DNA of 15,589 bases, taken from the NCBI GenBank assembly GCA_958444395.1, contig CAUCOL010000004.1, positions 1-15,589 of the forward strand, written 5' to 3'. Numbering within the stretch: the first letter of the stretch is position 1; each line of letters starts with the position of its first letter. Positions 6,534-13,568 of the stretch are shown here, piece after piece. Both the position numbers and the translations under genes were made by a program. The DNA comes from an uncultured Lachnospiraceae bacterium. GTDB taxonomy: Bacteria > Bacillota > Clostridia > Lachnospirales > Lachnospiraceae. Under the pieces are notes generated by a model. It was not told the origin of the DNA, ran no database searches, and worked only from the letters and a program-made list of their open reading frames with translations.

Positions 6534-7868
6534 TTAAAGTGTTTTGTCTACTTCTGTCAGAACCTCATCCATGATCTCCATAGCTGCTCTTAACTCCTCT
6601 TCCGTGATGATCAGTGGAGGTGCCACGATGATGCAGTTCTCATGTGAATAAGTAGAGAATCCTTTCTTTTTCAAGGAAGCAATGATACCACCCATGATAT
6701 TCGTCGGATCACTGTTATACTCTACCAATGGTTCTCTGGTCTCTTTATCCTTTACCAGCTCCAATGCGGAGAAGAGTCCTTTATAACGGACATCACCTAC
6801 ACATGGATGTTTTCTCTTGAGTTCTTCCAGGATCTCACCCAGGATCTTACCCATTGCCTTAGAATTTTCTACGAGTTTTTCTTCCTTATATACATCCAAT
6901 GTAGCGACACCGGCTGCACAGGAGAGTGGATGTCCTGAGTAGGTCAGACCACATAACAGTTTATGATCGTCAAAATAATCTGCAATCTTCTTAGCTACGA
7001 TAACACCACCGAGCGGTGCATAACCACAGGTAACACCTTTTGCAAAGGATACCAGATCCGGTTTTACATCCCAGTTCTGGAATGCGAAGTATTCACCGGT
7101 ACGGCCCCAGCCCATCATAACCTCATCACAGATCATCAGAATGCCAAATTCATCACAAATATCGCGAATGCCCTGCAGATATCCATCCGGAGGAATAATA
7201 CATCCGTTAGAGCCTGTGATCGTCTCGCACTCGATAGCTGCTACCGTATCCGGTCCCTCATAAATGATCTGTTCTCTTAATTTTGCCAGATAGAATTTTG
7301 TTGCCTCTGCTTCACTCTCAAAGCGGATTGCTTCTCTGTAAATATATGGATCAAAGAATTTGATATAACCGGATACACCGTTTGTCTCACAGTTAAATCT
7401 TCTTGGCTCACCGGTTAAGTTACCGGCACCCATTGTAGATCCATGATAAGAACGATAACGGCTGAATACCTTATTTCTGCCTGTATACAGACGCGCAATC
7501 TTTAACGCATTTTCATTTGCATCCGCACCACCCAGTGTAAAGAATACCTTACTCATATTATCCGGTGCCAGCTCTATGATCTTTCTTGCAAGCTCTGATT
7601 TTACATCCACTGCATAGCTTGGTCCGATAAATGGAAGCTTATGTGCCTGCTCTGCGATTGCATCCGCTACTTTTTCATTGCCATAACCGATATTTAAGTT
7701 TACCAGCTGTGAACTCATATCATAATATTTATTACCATCTGCATCATAAAAATAGATTCCTTCTGCCTTTGTTACTACCATAGGATCCAATGTTCCCTGT
7801 ACACTCCATGAATGAAGTACATGCTCTTTGTCCAGTGTCTTGATTTCTTCCTTTGTCATTTCTCTCAT
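6534..7868 (-). CDS. Class III (omega) aminotransferase
   Basis: PLP enzyme that moves an omega-amino group to a keto acid such as pyruvate or 2-oxoglutarate, leaving an aldehyde. The protein has 444 residues from ATG 7868. Visible class III features: the EGIYFYDADGNKYYD entry strand (36-50), GGADANENALKIAR (113-126), the cofactor-stacking YHG (141-143), D248 in CDEVMMGWGRTG and the PLP lysine K277 in SFAKGVTCGYAP. Start: ATG 7868 is better spaced from AAAGGA than ATG 7880, which abuts it. It follows the Fe-ADH by 35 bases and shares its terminator. An ADH next to it suggests the aldehyde product is reduced to an alcohol. Candidate substrates are taurine (Toa/Tpa type), GABA or beta-alanine; the opening HVLHSWSVQGTLDP looks to me like the taurine type, but this is unproven. 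Confidence 0.9.
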   Translation of the reverse strand: MREMTKEEIKTLDKEHVLHSWSVQGTLDPMVVTKAEGIYFYDADGNKYYDMSSQLVNLNIGYGNEKVADAIAEQAHKLPFIGPSYAVDVKSELARKIIELAPDNMSKVFFTLGGADANENALKIARLYTGRNKVFSRYRSYHGSTMGAGNLTGEPRRFNCETNGVSGYIKFFDPYIYREAIRFESEAEATKFYLAKLREQIIYEGPDTVAAIECETITGSNGCIIPPDGYLQGIRDICDEFGILMICDEVMMGWGRTGEYFAFQNWDVKPDLVSFAKGVTCGYAPLGGVIVAKKIADYFDDHKLLCGLTYSGHPLSCAAGVATLDVYKEEKLVENSKAMGKILGEILEELKRKHPCVGDVRYKGLFSALELVKDKETREPLVEYNSDPTNIMGGIIASLKKKGFSTYSHENCIIVAPPLIITEEELRAAMEIMDEVLTEVDKTL

Positions 7869-7903
7869 ATGAATCACCATTCCTTTATATATTTTTTTCT
7901 ATA

Positions 7904-9064
7904 TCAGTTCCACAATTTCTTATAGATTGCAACGACATCTTCCTTTGCTACTTCCTTTACCGTATTCGCAGGACTGCCGCTTGCCAGTGCATCCTCTGCC
8001 ATCTTATCAATCGATGCAAAGAATTTTTCTTTATCTATGCCGTATTCCTCTAATGTAGGAATCTCACAGACTTTACAGATCTCTCCAACTGCATCCAGAA
8101 ACTTACCGGCTGCTACCTCATCACTTTCACTCTCTCCTGCTGCCCCGATCGCACGTCCCAGATCTGCGAACTTCTTATAAGCACCATCCAGTGCAAAGGA
8201 TAGACATTCCTTCAACAGCATGGCGTTTGACATGCCATGTGGTACATGGAACAATGCACCGATCGGACGACTCATACCATGCACGATCGTTACCGATGAA
8301 TTATTGATCACGACACCCGCTTCCAATGCTGCCAATGCCATCTGTTCTCTGGCTTCCTCATTACTTCCGTCAGCATATGCGACCGGAAGATATTTGAAGA
8401 TTCTCTTAACGGCAGATATTGCAAAGGTATCTGTCAAAAGCTGTGCCTTCCGCGAAGTATATCCTTCGATTGCGTGTGTCAGTGCATCCAGTCCCGGAGC
8501 AGCTGTCACAGACTTTGGAGAAGTCAGTGTAAAACGATAATCTATGATTGCCACATCCGGCATAAGCACCGGTCCCTTCAGAAGCATCTTAATATCCTTC
8601 TGACTGTCCGTGATGACGGTAAACCAGGTTGCTTCTGAACCGGTTCCCGCCGTTGTTGGAACAGCGATCATCGGAGGTACCGGTGTTGTGATCACCTTTC
8701 CCATATAATCCGGAATCTTTCCCGGATTTGTAACCAATGCAGCGATTGCTTTCATCGAATCCAAAGGACTTCCTCCTCCGATTGCAATCAGAAAATCACA
8801 TTTTTCTTTCTTATAAATCTCCAAACCACCCTCAATCATCGTATCCGTTGGTTCTCCTGTGATCTCTGTATATACTGCATAGCCTATCCCAAGATCATCC
8901 AGCAGGTTTGTCACCTTTGCAACATTTCCTACACGTTCCATGACCTTTCCGGATACAACCAGTGCTTTTGTTCCCGCCTTTTTAAACGCCTGCTTCGCTT
9001 CCTCACCTTCCAGTGCTCCTGCTCCGGAAATGATCTGCCCCGGCATTACAAAATTACTGCTCAT
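7904..9064 (-). CDS. Iron-containing (group III) alcohol dehydrogenase
   Basis: Fe-dependent NAD(P)H alcohol dehydrogenase, 386 residues. The nucleotide-binding GGGSPLD is at 96-102 and PTTAGTGSE at 136-144. The four metal ligands are present: D193 and H197 (GLDALTHAIE), H262 (VHGMSRPIG) and H276 (HVPHGMSN). Start: ATG 9064 with AAAGGAG 10 bases upstream. An upstream in-frame TTG at 9118 would run through the leader terminator and is rejected. It is the first gene of an operon with the aminotransferase, so its job is probably to reduce the semialdehyde made there. By analogy this could be sulfoacetaldehyde to isethionate, succinic semialdehyde to 4-hydroxybutyrate, or malonic semialdehyde to 3-hydroxypropionate. 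Its leader contains a terminator (9096-9149) and operator-like repeats (9188-9242). Confidence 0.92.
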   Translation of the reverse strand: MSSNFVMPGQIISGAGALEGEEAKQAFKKAGTKALVVSGKVMERVGNVAKVTNLLDDLGIGYAVYTEITGEPTDTMIEGGLEIYKKEKCDFLIAIGGGSPLDSMKAIAALVTNPGKIPDYMGKVITTPVPPMIAVPTTAGTGSEATWFTVITDSQKDIKMLLKGPVLMPDVAIIDYRFTLTSPKSVTAAPGLDALTHAIEGYTSRKAQLLTDTFAISAVKRIFKYLPVAYADGSNEEAREQMALAALEAGVVINNSSVTIVHGMSRPIGALFHVPHGMSNAMLLKECLSFALDGAYKKFADLGRAIGAAGESESDEVAAGKFLDAVGEICKVCEIPTLEEYGIDKEKFFASIDKMAEDALASGSPANTVKEVAKEDVVAIYKKLWN

Positions 9065-9095
9065 TCCTATCAGACTCCTTTCTCTCGTTCCTTTC

Positions 9096-9149
9096 AAAAA
9101 AAGAAGACAACCCGGCAAATTTTTGTAACCGCCTTTGGTTGTCTTCTTT
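9096..9149 (-). terminator. Leader terminator upstream of the Fe-ADH gene (candidate attenuator)
   Basis: On the minus strand AAAGAAGACAACC (9149-9137) pairs perfectly over 13 bp with GGTTGTCTTCTTT (9112-9100), and the T-run reaches 9096. The 24-base loop can form a small GGC/GCC or CGG/CCG contact. It ends only about 30 bases before the Fe-ADH start and about 165 bases after the separate terminator of the preceding gene, so it belongs to the Fe-ADH leader. Confidence 0.8.
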
Positions 9150-9187
9150 GTTTTGATGCATTTATCCTACCATCCTGACTTTCATTC

Positions 9188-9243
9188 CGCTATGTCCACT
9201 ACAGACAAAGTATTTCACCGTCTATTGTCCACAGTGTACAAAC
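9188..9243. promoter_or_regulatory. Two related operator-like repeats upstream of the Fe-ADH operon
   Basis: CCGCTATGTCCACTACAGAC (from 9188, continuing AAA) and CCGTCTATTGTCCACAGTGT (from 9219, continuing ACAAA) are direct repeats about 31 bp apart, roughly three helical turns. The second contains the near-perfect 17-bp palindrome TTGTCCACAGTGTACAA (9225-9241; 7 of 8 pairs). They lie upstream of the leader terminator. The regulator is unknown; the nearby PucR-type protein is a candidate. Confidence 0.5.
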
Positions 9244-9315
9244 AACCCCTTCTTTTGCTGCCGTCTAAGAGTTGGAAAATTTGTCTGTCAGGTAAATTGC
9301 GATCTTTTGATATTT

Positions 9316-9385
9316 AAAAAAGAAAAAGCCATAAAAGATTCTGAAATGAAACACGCGAAAAATTTCATAGCATCTTTTTATGGCT
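9316..9385 (-). terminator. Terminator of the BlaI-type repressor gene
   Basis: On the minus strand AGCCATAAAAAGAT (9385-9372) pairs with ATCTTTTATGGCT (9339-9327), with one bulge and a nested ATGAAA/TTTCAT stem, followed by TTTTCTTTTTT. Confidence 0.88.
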
Positions 9386-9404
9386 GTATTTTCATGGTAT
9401 ATTA

Positions 9405-9782
9405 TTATATTTCATTAATTATTTTTTTGATTTCGTCTTTTTCTCTTGTGTCCAATTTTTCGGTCTTTACCAAAGCTGTAATATACTCTGCTAATGATCC
9501 GTTAAACCAAAATTCGTTTGTCTTTCTCAAAATCTCAGCTCTGTACTCTTCTTCCTGACGTAATGGTGTATAATATGTAACCCCCTTACGCTCGGATTCT
9601 ATGAATCCCTTTTCCTTTAAGTTCTTTAAGAAAGTATACACAGTCGTATCTTTATAATCCAGCTTATACTTTTCTTTCAACTCCTTAATAATGTTAGAAC
9701 ATGGAATAGGCTCACCCGCATCCCATATACATTTCATAATTGTCTGTTCACATTCAGTCAGTTCGTATTTCTTAATCTGCAT
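9405..9782 (-). CDS. BlaI/MecI/CopY-family transcriptional repressor (orphan)
   Basis: 125-residue winged-helix repressor of the penicillinase-repressor family. LTECEQTIMKCIWDAGEP (8-25) and the recognition region KDTTVYTFLKNLKEKGFIESERKG (44-67) are typical, and a helical C-terminal half (75-125) serves for dimerisation. Start: ATG 9782 with GGAGGAG upstream. It has its own promoter (9835-9862) and terminator. No BlaR/MecR-type sensor protease, beta-lactamase or copper transporter gene is adjacent, so the inducer and targets are unknown. No clear TACA-N4-TGTA operator was seen at its promoter. It sits between the Fe-ADH operon and the PucR regulator; a role there is only positional inference. 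Confidence 0.85.
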   Translation of the reverse strand: MQIKKYELTECEQTIMKCIWDAGEPIPCSNIIKELKEKYKLDYKDTTVYTFLKNLKEKGFIESERKGVTYYTPLRQEEEYRAEILRKTNEFWFNGSLAEYITALVKTEKLDTREKDEIKKIINEI

Positions 9783-9834
9783 GTTTCTTCTCCTCCATTC
9801 CGACTCTCATTATATACCATTTCACCCTATTATG

Positions 9835-9862
9835 ACTATAGCAACTTTTGAGTTTTTGTCAA
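9835..9862 (-). promoter_or_regulatory. Sigma-A promoter of the BlaI-type gene
   Basis: TTGACA (9862-9857), a 16-base spacer and TATAGT (9840-9835) on the minus strand, about 50 bases before the start codon. Confidence 0.65.
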
Positions 9863-9915
9863 TAATATTTGATGATTTTTAATAAAGAAGTAATGTATTT
9901 ATTCAGTATATAAGT

Positions 9916-9938
9916 ATGTGATACCGATCATATCACAT
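9916..9938. promoter_or_regulatory. Dyad between pucR-type stop and BlaI-type promoter
   Basis: ATGTGATA-CCGATCA-TATCACAT is a perfect 8-bp inverted repeat with a 7-base centre. No T-run follows on either strand, so an operator is as likely as a weak terminator. It ends about 55 bp upstream of the -35 element of the next gene. Confidence 0.45.
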
Positions 9939-9967
9939 GCGAATGAAAATCGACCGGAGGTAACATA

Positions 9968-11140
9968 TTATCCTATTAAATATCTTTTTATTTTAAATGC
10001 AAGCCGAAGATTAAACTGTACCGTAACATCCTTCAGATCCTTTCCTAATATATCTTCTATTCTTTTAATTCGGTATTTTACTGTATTTCTATGTAAAAAC
10101 AACTGCTCTGTCGTCTTTGCTATATTGCAGTCCTCTTCCAGATATTTTTCCAGTGTATATACCATCTCACTATTATTTTTCTCATCATATGCCACTAAGT
10201 CACCTAATATCTCCTGGAATAAATGACGCAGCACCTCTTCACTCTTGAGGTCAAAAAATATTCGGTAAATACCTATTTCATCATAATAACGTACTCCCTG
10301 CTGTACCTGACAGGATCGTAATACACGATATGCTTTCTTTGCTTCCATCACGCTGTCTTTGATTGCATCCACGCCGCCAAATGCATTTCCAACCCCCATG
10401 CTGATTGTTGCATCCTTAACATGAAATTGGAGGTTCTTCTGTATCTGCGCTCGTTTTTCTTCCATACTCTGATGCATATTTTCATTATACTGCAATTCAC
10501 AGATCGCTACGACTCCGTCATCCTCCGGCAGATACAACAATTGTTCCTGTCGTATCAATGACATACGGACCGCCCACAAAAGCTGCTCCATCTGTCCTCT
10601 TTCCGGTTTTTGCTCATCCCGGCAGTCCAGTCCTATATATAATGCACAGTGTCTTTTATTCTGGTCAAATTTGAATAACTCGATCCTCTCCAATGCTTTC
10701 TGTGTGTCACCATATATGATCTCCGCCATAAACTTTTCAATTGATTTATTTGCTTCCTCTTTATTGTAAATATCAAAATAAATCTGCGATATGATCTCGG
10801 ATACCGATACTTCATATGGTAAAGACAGCAGTGGCATATTCAGTTCATTGGACAGATCAATGATCTGATCCTCTACATTTGGAATATATGGTCCCACCTC
10901 TATGACAACTCCCGCCACCTGTCGTTTGGCTAATGACCTGATTGCATGGATCAGATCCTTCTGTGGATCCTGAAAAGCAACACCACTGATAAAGATTAAT
11001 TCCCCTCTCTTGACCCATTCCTGAGCCTCCGTCATCTCTATTACATGCGCTCCCAGAATCTCTCTGCTCAGAATAGATTTTCCAGCCAGGAGTTTTGCTT
11101 TTTCTAATCCCTTTAACTGAAATAGTTCATCATATGTCAT
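9968..11140 (-). CDS. PucR/CdaR-family transcriptional regulator
   Basis: 390-residue regulator. An N-terminal PucR domain (1 to about 125) holds LLAGKSILSREILGAHVIEM and ELIFISGVAF. A central CdaR/GGDEF-like domain (about 160-290) contains ISMGVGNAFGGVDAIKDSVMEAKKAYRVL. The C-terminal PucR helix-turn-helix (about 325-390) contains TLEKYLEEDCNIAKTTEQLF, LHRNTVKYRIKRIEDILG and NLRLAFKIKRYL. Members often control degradation of purines, sugar acids or amino compounds in response to the substrate. Start: ATG 11140 preceded by AAGGA about 11 bases upstream. It follows the Lrp gene by 23 bases, so both probably share one transcript. The same-strand Fe-ADH/aminotransferase operon is the most obvious target by position. 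Confidence 0.9.
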   Translation of the reverse strand: MTYDELFQLKGLEKAKLLAGKSILSREILGAHVIEMTEAQEWVKRGELIFISGVAFQDPQKDLIHAIRSLAKRQVAGVVIEVGPYIPNVEDQIIDLSNELNMPLLSLPYEVSVSEIISQIYFDIYNKEEANKSIEKFMAEIIYGDTQKALERIELFKFDQNKRHCALYIGLDCRDEQKPERGQMEQLLWAVRMSLIRQEQLLYLPEDDGVVAICELQYNENMHQSMEEKRAQIQKNLQFHVKDATISMGVGNAFGGVDAIKDSVMEAKKAYRVLRSCQVQQGVRYYDEIGIYRIFFDLKSEEVLRHLFQEILGDLVAYDEKNNSEMVYTLEKYLEEDCNIAKTTEQLFLHRNTVKYRIKRIEDILGKDLKDVTVQFNLRLAFKIKRYLIG

Positions 11141-11163
11141 AACAGGATCCGTCCTTCCTAAAA

Positions 11164-11613
11164 TTATTCCAAATAAATGCCTCTGTGCTCTACAGAGGTT
11201 GAGAATACGATCAGCGTCTTCGTACGCCCATATTCCTGTAATTCCCCTATAAACTGATCCAATTCTACGGTACTCTGAAATAATACTTCCAATAACATCG
11301 AATAATCACCTGTTACGCAATTACACTCCACTACATTCTTACAGGATTTTATAAAAGGATAAAATTCCTGCTTATCCTTTGGCGATACCTCCAGATTAAT
11401 AAATGCCTTAATATGATATCCCATCAATTCCGGATTGATCTGCGCATGAAATCCCTCAATATATCCTTTTGATACCAGATTATCAATGCGGGCAGATACT
11501 GCCGGTGAAGAAAGATATACCTTTGCCGCAATCTCCTTCAACGGCATTCTGGCATCCTCCTGCAACATATCCAGTATTTTATAATCAATATGGTCTAACT
11601 CATTTTTCTTCAT
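11164..11613 (-). CDS. Lrp/AsnC-family transcriptional regulator
   Basis: 149-residue one-domain-plus-RAM regulator. The N-terminal helix-turn-helix is MKKNELDHIDYKILDMLQED followed by KEIAAKVYLSSPAVSARIDN (about 26-45). The C-terminal alpha-beta amino-acid-binding domain (about 65-149) contains the conserved VTGDYSMLLEV. The family senses amino acids and usually regulates its own gene and nitrogen or amino-acid genes. Here the gene is divergent from glutamate dehydrogenase and leads the transcript with the PucR gene, so control of gdhA is plausible. The GAGAGG ribosome binding site is rather far (about 12-13 bases) from ATG 11613. The leader holds a terminator-like hairpin. Confidence 0.93.
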   Translation of the reverse strand: MKKNELDHIDYKILDMLQEDARMPLKEIAAKVYLSSPAVSARIDNLVSKGYIEGFHAQINPELMGYHIKAFINLEVSPKDKQEFYPFIKSCKNVVECNCVTGDYSMLLEVLFQSTVELDQFIGELQEYGRTKTLIVFSTSVEHRGIYLE

Positions 11614-11651
11614 TGGTGCACGATCCTCTCTTTATTCTCGTTGTATATAAA

Positions 11652-11682
11652 AGAAAAAGACGCAGTTATCCAAATAACTACG
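11652..11682 (-). terminator. Terminator hairpin in the lrp leader (candidate attenuator)
   Basis: On the minus strand CGTAGTTAT (11682-11674) pairs with ATAACTGCG (11669-11661), 9 bp with one G-U, loop TTGG, then TCTTTTTCTTTT. The complementary strand would carry an A-C mismatch instead, so the pairing favours minus-strand RNA. It lies within about 15 bases of the predicted transcript start and 40 bases before lrp. Confidence 0.68.
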
Positions 11683-11698
11683 CCTTCGTAATAATTTA

Positions 11699-11727
11699 CT
11701 TATAGCATAATCCCCAAAATTTGTCAA
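11699..11727 (-). promoter_or_regulatory. Sigma-A promoter of the lrp-pucR transcript
   Basis: TTGACA (11727-11722), a 17-base spacer and TATAAG (11704-11699). Initiation near 11692 would give a leader of about 80 bases. Confidence 0.75.
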
Positions 11728-11779
11728 ATCGAACCTGTCTGTTGTCTGCATTTATTTTATTAGTCTATTTTGGGTTTGA

Positions 11780-11803
11780 CTTTTTTAAATTACGCACACT
11801 TAT
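11780..11803 (+). promoter_or_regulatory. Tentative gdhA promoter region
   Basis: A TTGACT -35-like hexamer (in GGGTTTGACTTTT) precedes an A/T-rich stretch ending in TTATTTTATTTTATAAAG. No well-spaced -10 stands out, so the exact start is open. Confidence 0.25.
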
Positions 11804-11914
11804 TTTATTTTATAAAGTTTTTTTGTATTCCCTTCTCCCCATTGACCTTTGATTCAAAAAAGACTACGATTGCTGACATGTTAATTCATTCGCTGGTTCA
11901 AATATGAAGAAAAC

Positions 11915-11977
11915 ATTCTGTAGTTTCTGTCTGCGTACGTCTGCAGCACTACAGGATCAAAGACGTACGAGAAGGAG
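11915..11977 (+). promoter_or_regulatory. Pseudoknot-like gdhA mRNA leader
   Basis: Two interleaved pairings precede the ribosome binding site. ATTCTGTAGT (11915-11924) pairs with ACTACAGGAT (11948-11957), 10 bp with one G-U. CGTACGTCT (11934-11942) pairs perfectly with AGACGTACG (11961-11969). The second partner of the first stem lies in the loop of the second, so they form either a pseudoknot or two exclusive folds. The last arm directly abuts GAAGGAG (11970-11976). Confidence 0.5.
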
Positions 11978-11987
11978 AAATGACCAA

Positions 11988-13244
11988 ATGTCTACATATG
12001 ACCCATACGAAAACGTGAAAAGCGTTATGACAGAAGCAATGGAAGTTGGACACATTGATAAGACAATGTTTGAAATCATCAAAAATCCACAGCGTGAGAC
12101 AAAAGTATATCTTCCTGTGGAAATGGACGATGGCACTGTCAAAGTATTTGAAGGCTATCGTGTTCAGCATTCCAATATCCGTGGACCATTTAAAGGTGGT
12201 ATCCGTTATCATCAGAATGTGTCATTAAACGAAGTAAAAGCACTTGCAACCTGGATGTCTTTAAAATGTGCCGTTGCCAATATTCCTTACGGCGGCGCAA
12301 AGGGCGGTATTAAAGTAGATCCATCTACCCTGTCCAAAAGAGAACTTCGTAATCTGACCAGAAGATATACCTTTGCCATCGCCCCTCTGATCGGTGCAGA
12401 CTCAGATATCCCGGCACCTGATGTAAATACCAATGCACAGACAATGGCATGGGTATTAGATACCTACAGTCAGCTAAAAGGACATCCATGTCCGGGAGTC
12501 GTTACCGGAAAGCCGGTTGAACTGGGTGGATCCCGTGGTCGTAATTCTGCTACAGGACGTGGTGTTGTAATCAGCACAAAACTTCTTCTTGCCAAGCATG
12601 ACCAGAAACTGGAAGACAGTACAATCGCCATTCAGGGTATGGGTAATGTCGGAAGTAATGCCGCTAAAATCTTTTACCACCGCAATGCATGTGTTGTTGC
12701 GATCAGTGACGTATCCGGCGGTATTTATTGCGAAAATGGCTTAGATATTGATACAATCTGTGATCGCCTTGAGAAAGACGGTATCCTGCTGGCTGATTAC
12801 CAGGCACCGGGAATCCAGCATATCACCAATGACGAGCTTCTTACCTGCAAGTGTGATGTATTAGTTCCTGCTGCATTAGAAAATCAGATTACTGCAGAAA
12901 ATGCAGACAAATTAAACTGTACCTATATCGTAGAAGCTGCCAATGGTCCTACCAGTAAAGAAGCAGATGCTATCCTGAAAAACAAAGGCATTCGCGTTGT
13001 TCCGGATATTTTTGCCAATAGTGGTGGTGTTATCGTTTCATATTTTGAATGGGTGCAGAATATTCAGGAATTAACCTGGGAACGTGATCAGGTCAACGAA
13101 ATGCTGGAAAAACTGATGTCAAAATCATTCGAAGATATTATCGCAGTGGAAGAGGAATGCGACTGTACCATGCGAATGGCTGCGTATATCGTGGCACTCC
13201 GTAAACTTGTTTACGCAGAGAACATCAAAGGAATATTCCCGTGA
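11988..13244 (+). CDS. gdhA: Glutamate dehydrogenase
   Basis: Interconverts glutamate with 2-oxoglutarate plus ammonia in the cytoplasm; 418 residues, the length of the short Bacillus RocG/GudB-like type. Substrate-binding GPFKGGIRYH (66-75), SLKCA with K93 and PYGGAKGGI with catalytic K105 are present, as is IPAPDVNT with the catalytic Asp at 145. The Rossmann loop GMGNVG (217-222) is followed by VVAISDVSG with D241 at the end of strand two, which favours NAD over NADP. Start: ATG 11988 with AAGGAG 10 bases upstream. The frame is open back to an ATG at 11904, but that has no ribosome binding site and would translate the structured leader. It is divergent from an Lrp-type gene, suggesting amino-acid-responsive control, and could recycle the acceptor of the aminotransferase encoded 4 kb away. 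Confidence 0.96.
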   Translation: MSTYDPYENVKSVMTEAMEVGHIDKTMFEIIKNPQRETKVYLPVEMDDGTVKVFEGYRVQHSNIRGPFKGGIRYHQNVSLNEVKALATWMSLKCAVANIPYGGAKGGIKVDPSTLSKRELRNLTRRYTFAIAPLIGADSDIPAPDVNTNAQTMAWVLDTYSQLKGHPCPGVVTGKPVELGGSRGRNSATGRGVVISTKLLLAKHDQKLEDSTIAIQGMGNVGSNAAKIFYHRNACVVAISDVSGGIYCENGLDIDTICDRLEKDGILLADYQAPGIQHITNDELLTCKCDVLVPAALENQITAENADKLNCTYIVEAANGPTSKEADAILKNKGIRVVPDIFANSGGVIVSYFEWVQNIQELTWERDQVNEMLEKLMSKSFEDIIAVEEECDCTMRMAAYIVALRKLVYAENIKGIFP

Positions 13245-13272
13245 TCTTTTATAGATTCATATAAACTATACA

Positions 13273-13322
13273 TTGAAAACACAGGGAGAAGCCTTTTTGC
13301 ATGCTTCTCCCTGTGTTTTCAA
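13273..13322 (+). terminator. gdhA terminator
   Basis: Perfect 20-bp stem TTGAAAACACAGGGAGAAGC (13273-13292) with 13303-13322 and a 10-base loop. TTTTC lies within the distal arm; there is no long T-run beyond it. It starts 28 bases after the gdhA stop. Confidence 0.85.
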
Positions 13323-13426
13323 TCAAAATTGCACAATTATTTATCAGGGGTAAAGACGTTTCTTATCAACACGGTTCTTTTCAACACATTTTGTTCTATA
13401 GCTCATTATTTCATAATTACCTAACT

Positions 13427-13471
13427 AAAAAGAAAACGAATAAGAATGGCTAACTTATTCGTTTTCTTTTT
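13427..13471. terminator. Bidirectional terminator between gdhA and metY
   Basis: AAAAAGAAAACGAATAAG (13427-13444) pairs perfectly over 18 bp with 13454-13471, with a 9-base loop. T-runs lie at the stem base on both strands. The genes on either side are convergent. Confidence 0.85.
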
Positions 13472-13568
13472 AATTTATGCGATTTGCTTTTACCTGTACT
13501 CAGGTATTTCAATTCTTAAACTTTACGCATTTTATTTTATGTTATTGGAGGTTAACTTTTCATTAAAT

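Noticed and set aside
6183..6593. Hydrophobic plus-strand open frames after the recombinase
   Set aside because: They begin inside a terminator, have low-complexity composition and no ribosome binding site, and run across the opposite-strand terminator into the aminotransferase gene.
9065..9118. N-terminal extension of the Fe-ADH from a TTG codon (MPGCLLFLKGTRERSLIG)
   Set aside because: It would translate through the leader terminator and lacks a ribosome binding site; ATG 9064 has AAAGGAG at good distance and starts at the usual family position.
9916..9938. CRP-type operator (TGTGA...TCACA)
   Set aside because: The spacing between the half-sites is 11 bases instead of 6, and clostridial context makes a classical CRP site unlikely; kept only as an unspecified dyad.
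11904..11987. 28-codon in-frame extension of glutamate dehydrogenase, or a leader peptide (MKKTFCSFCLRTSAAL)
   Set aside because: No ribosome binding site before ATG 11904, the family starts near MSTYDPYENV, and the region is a structured leader.
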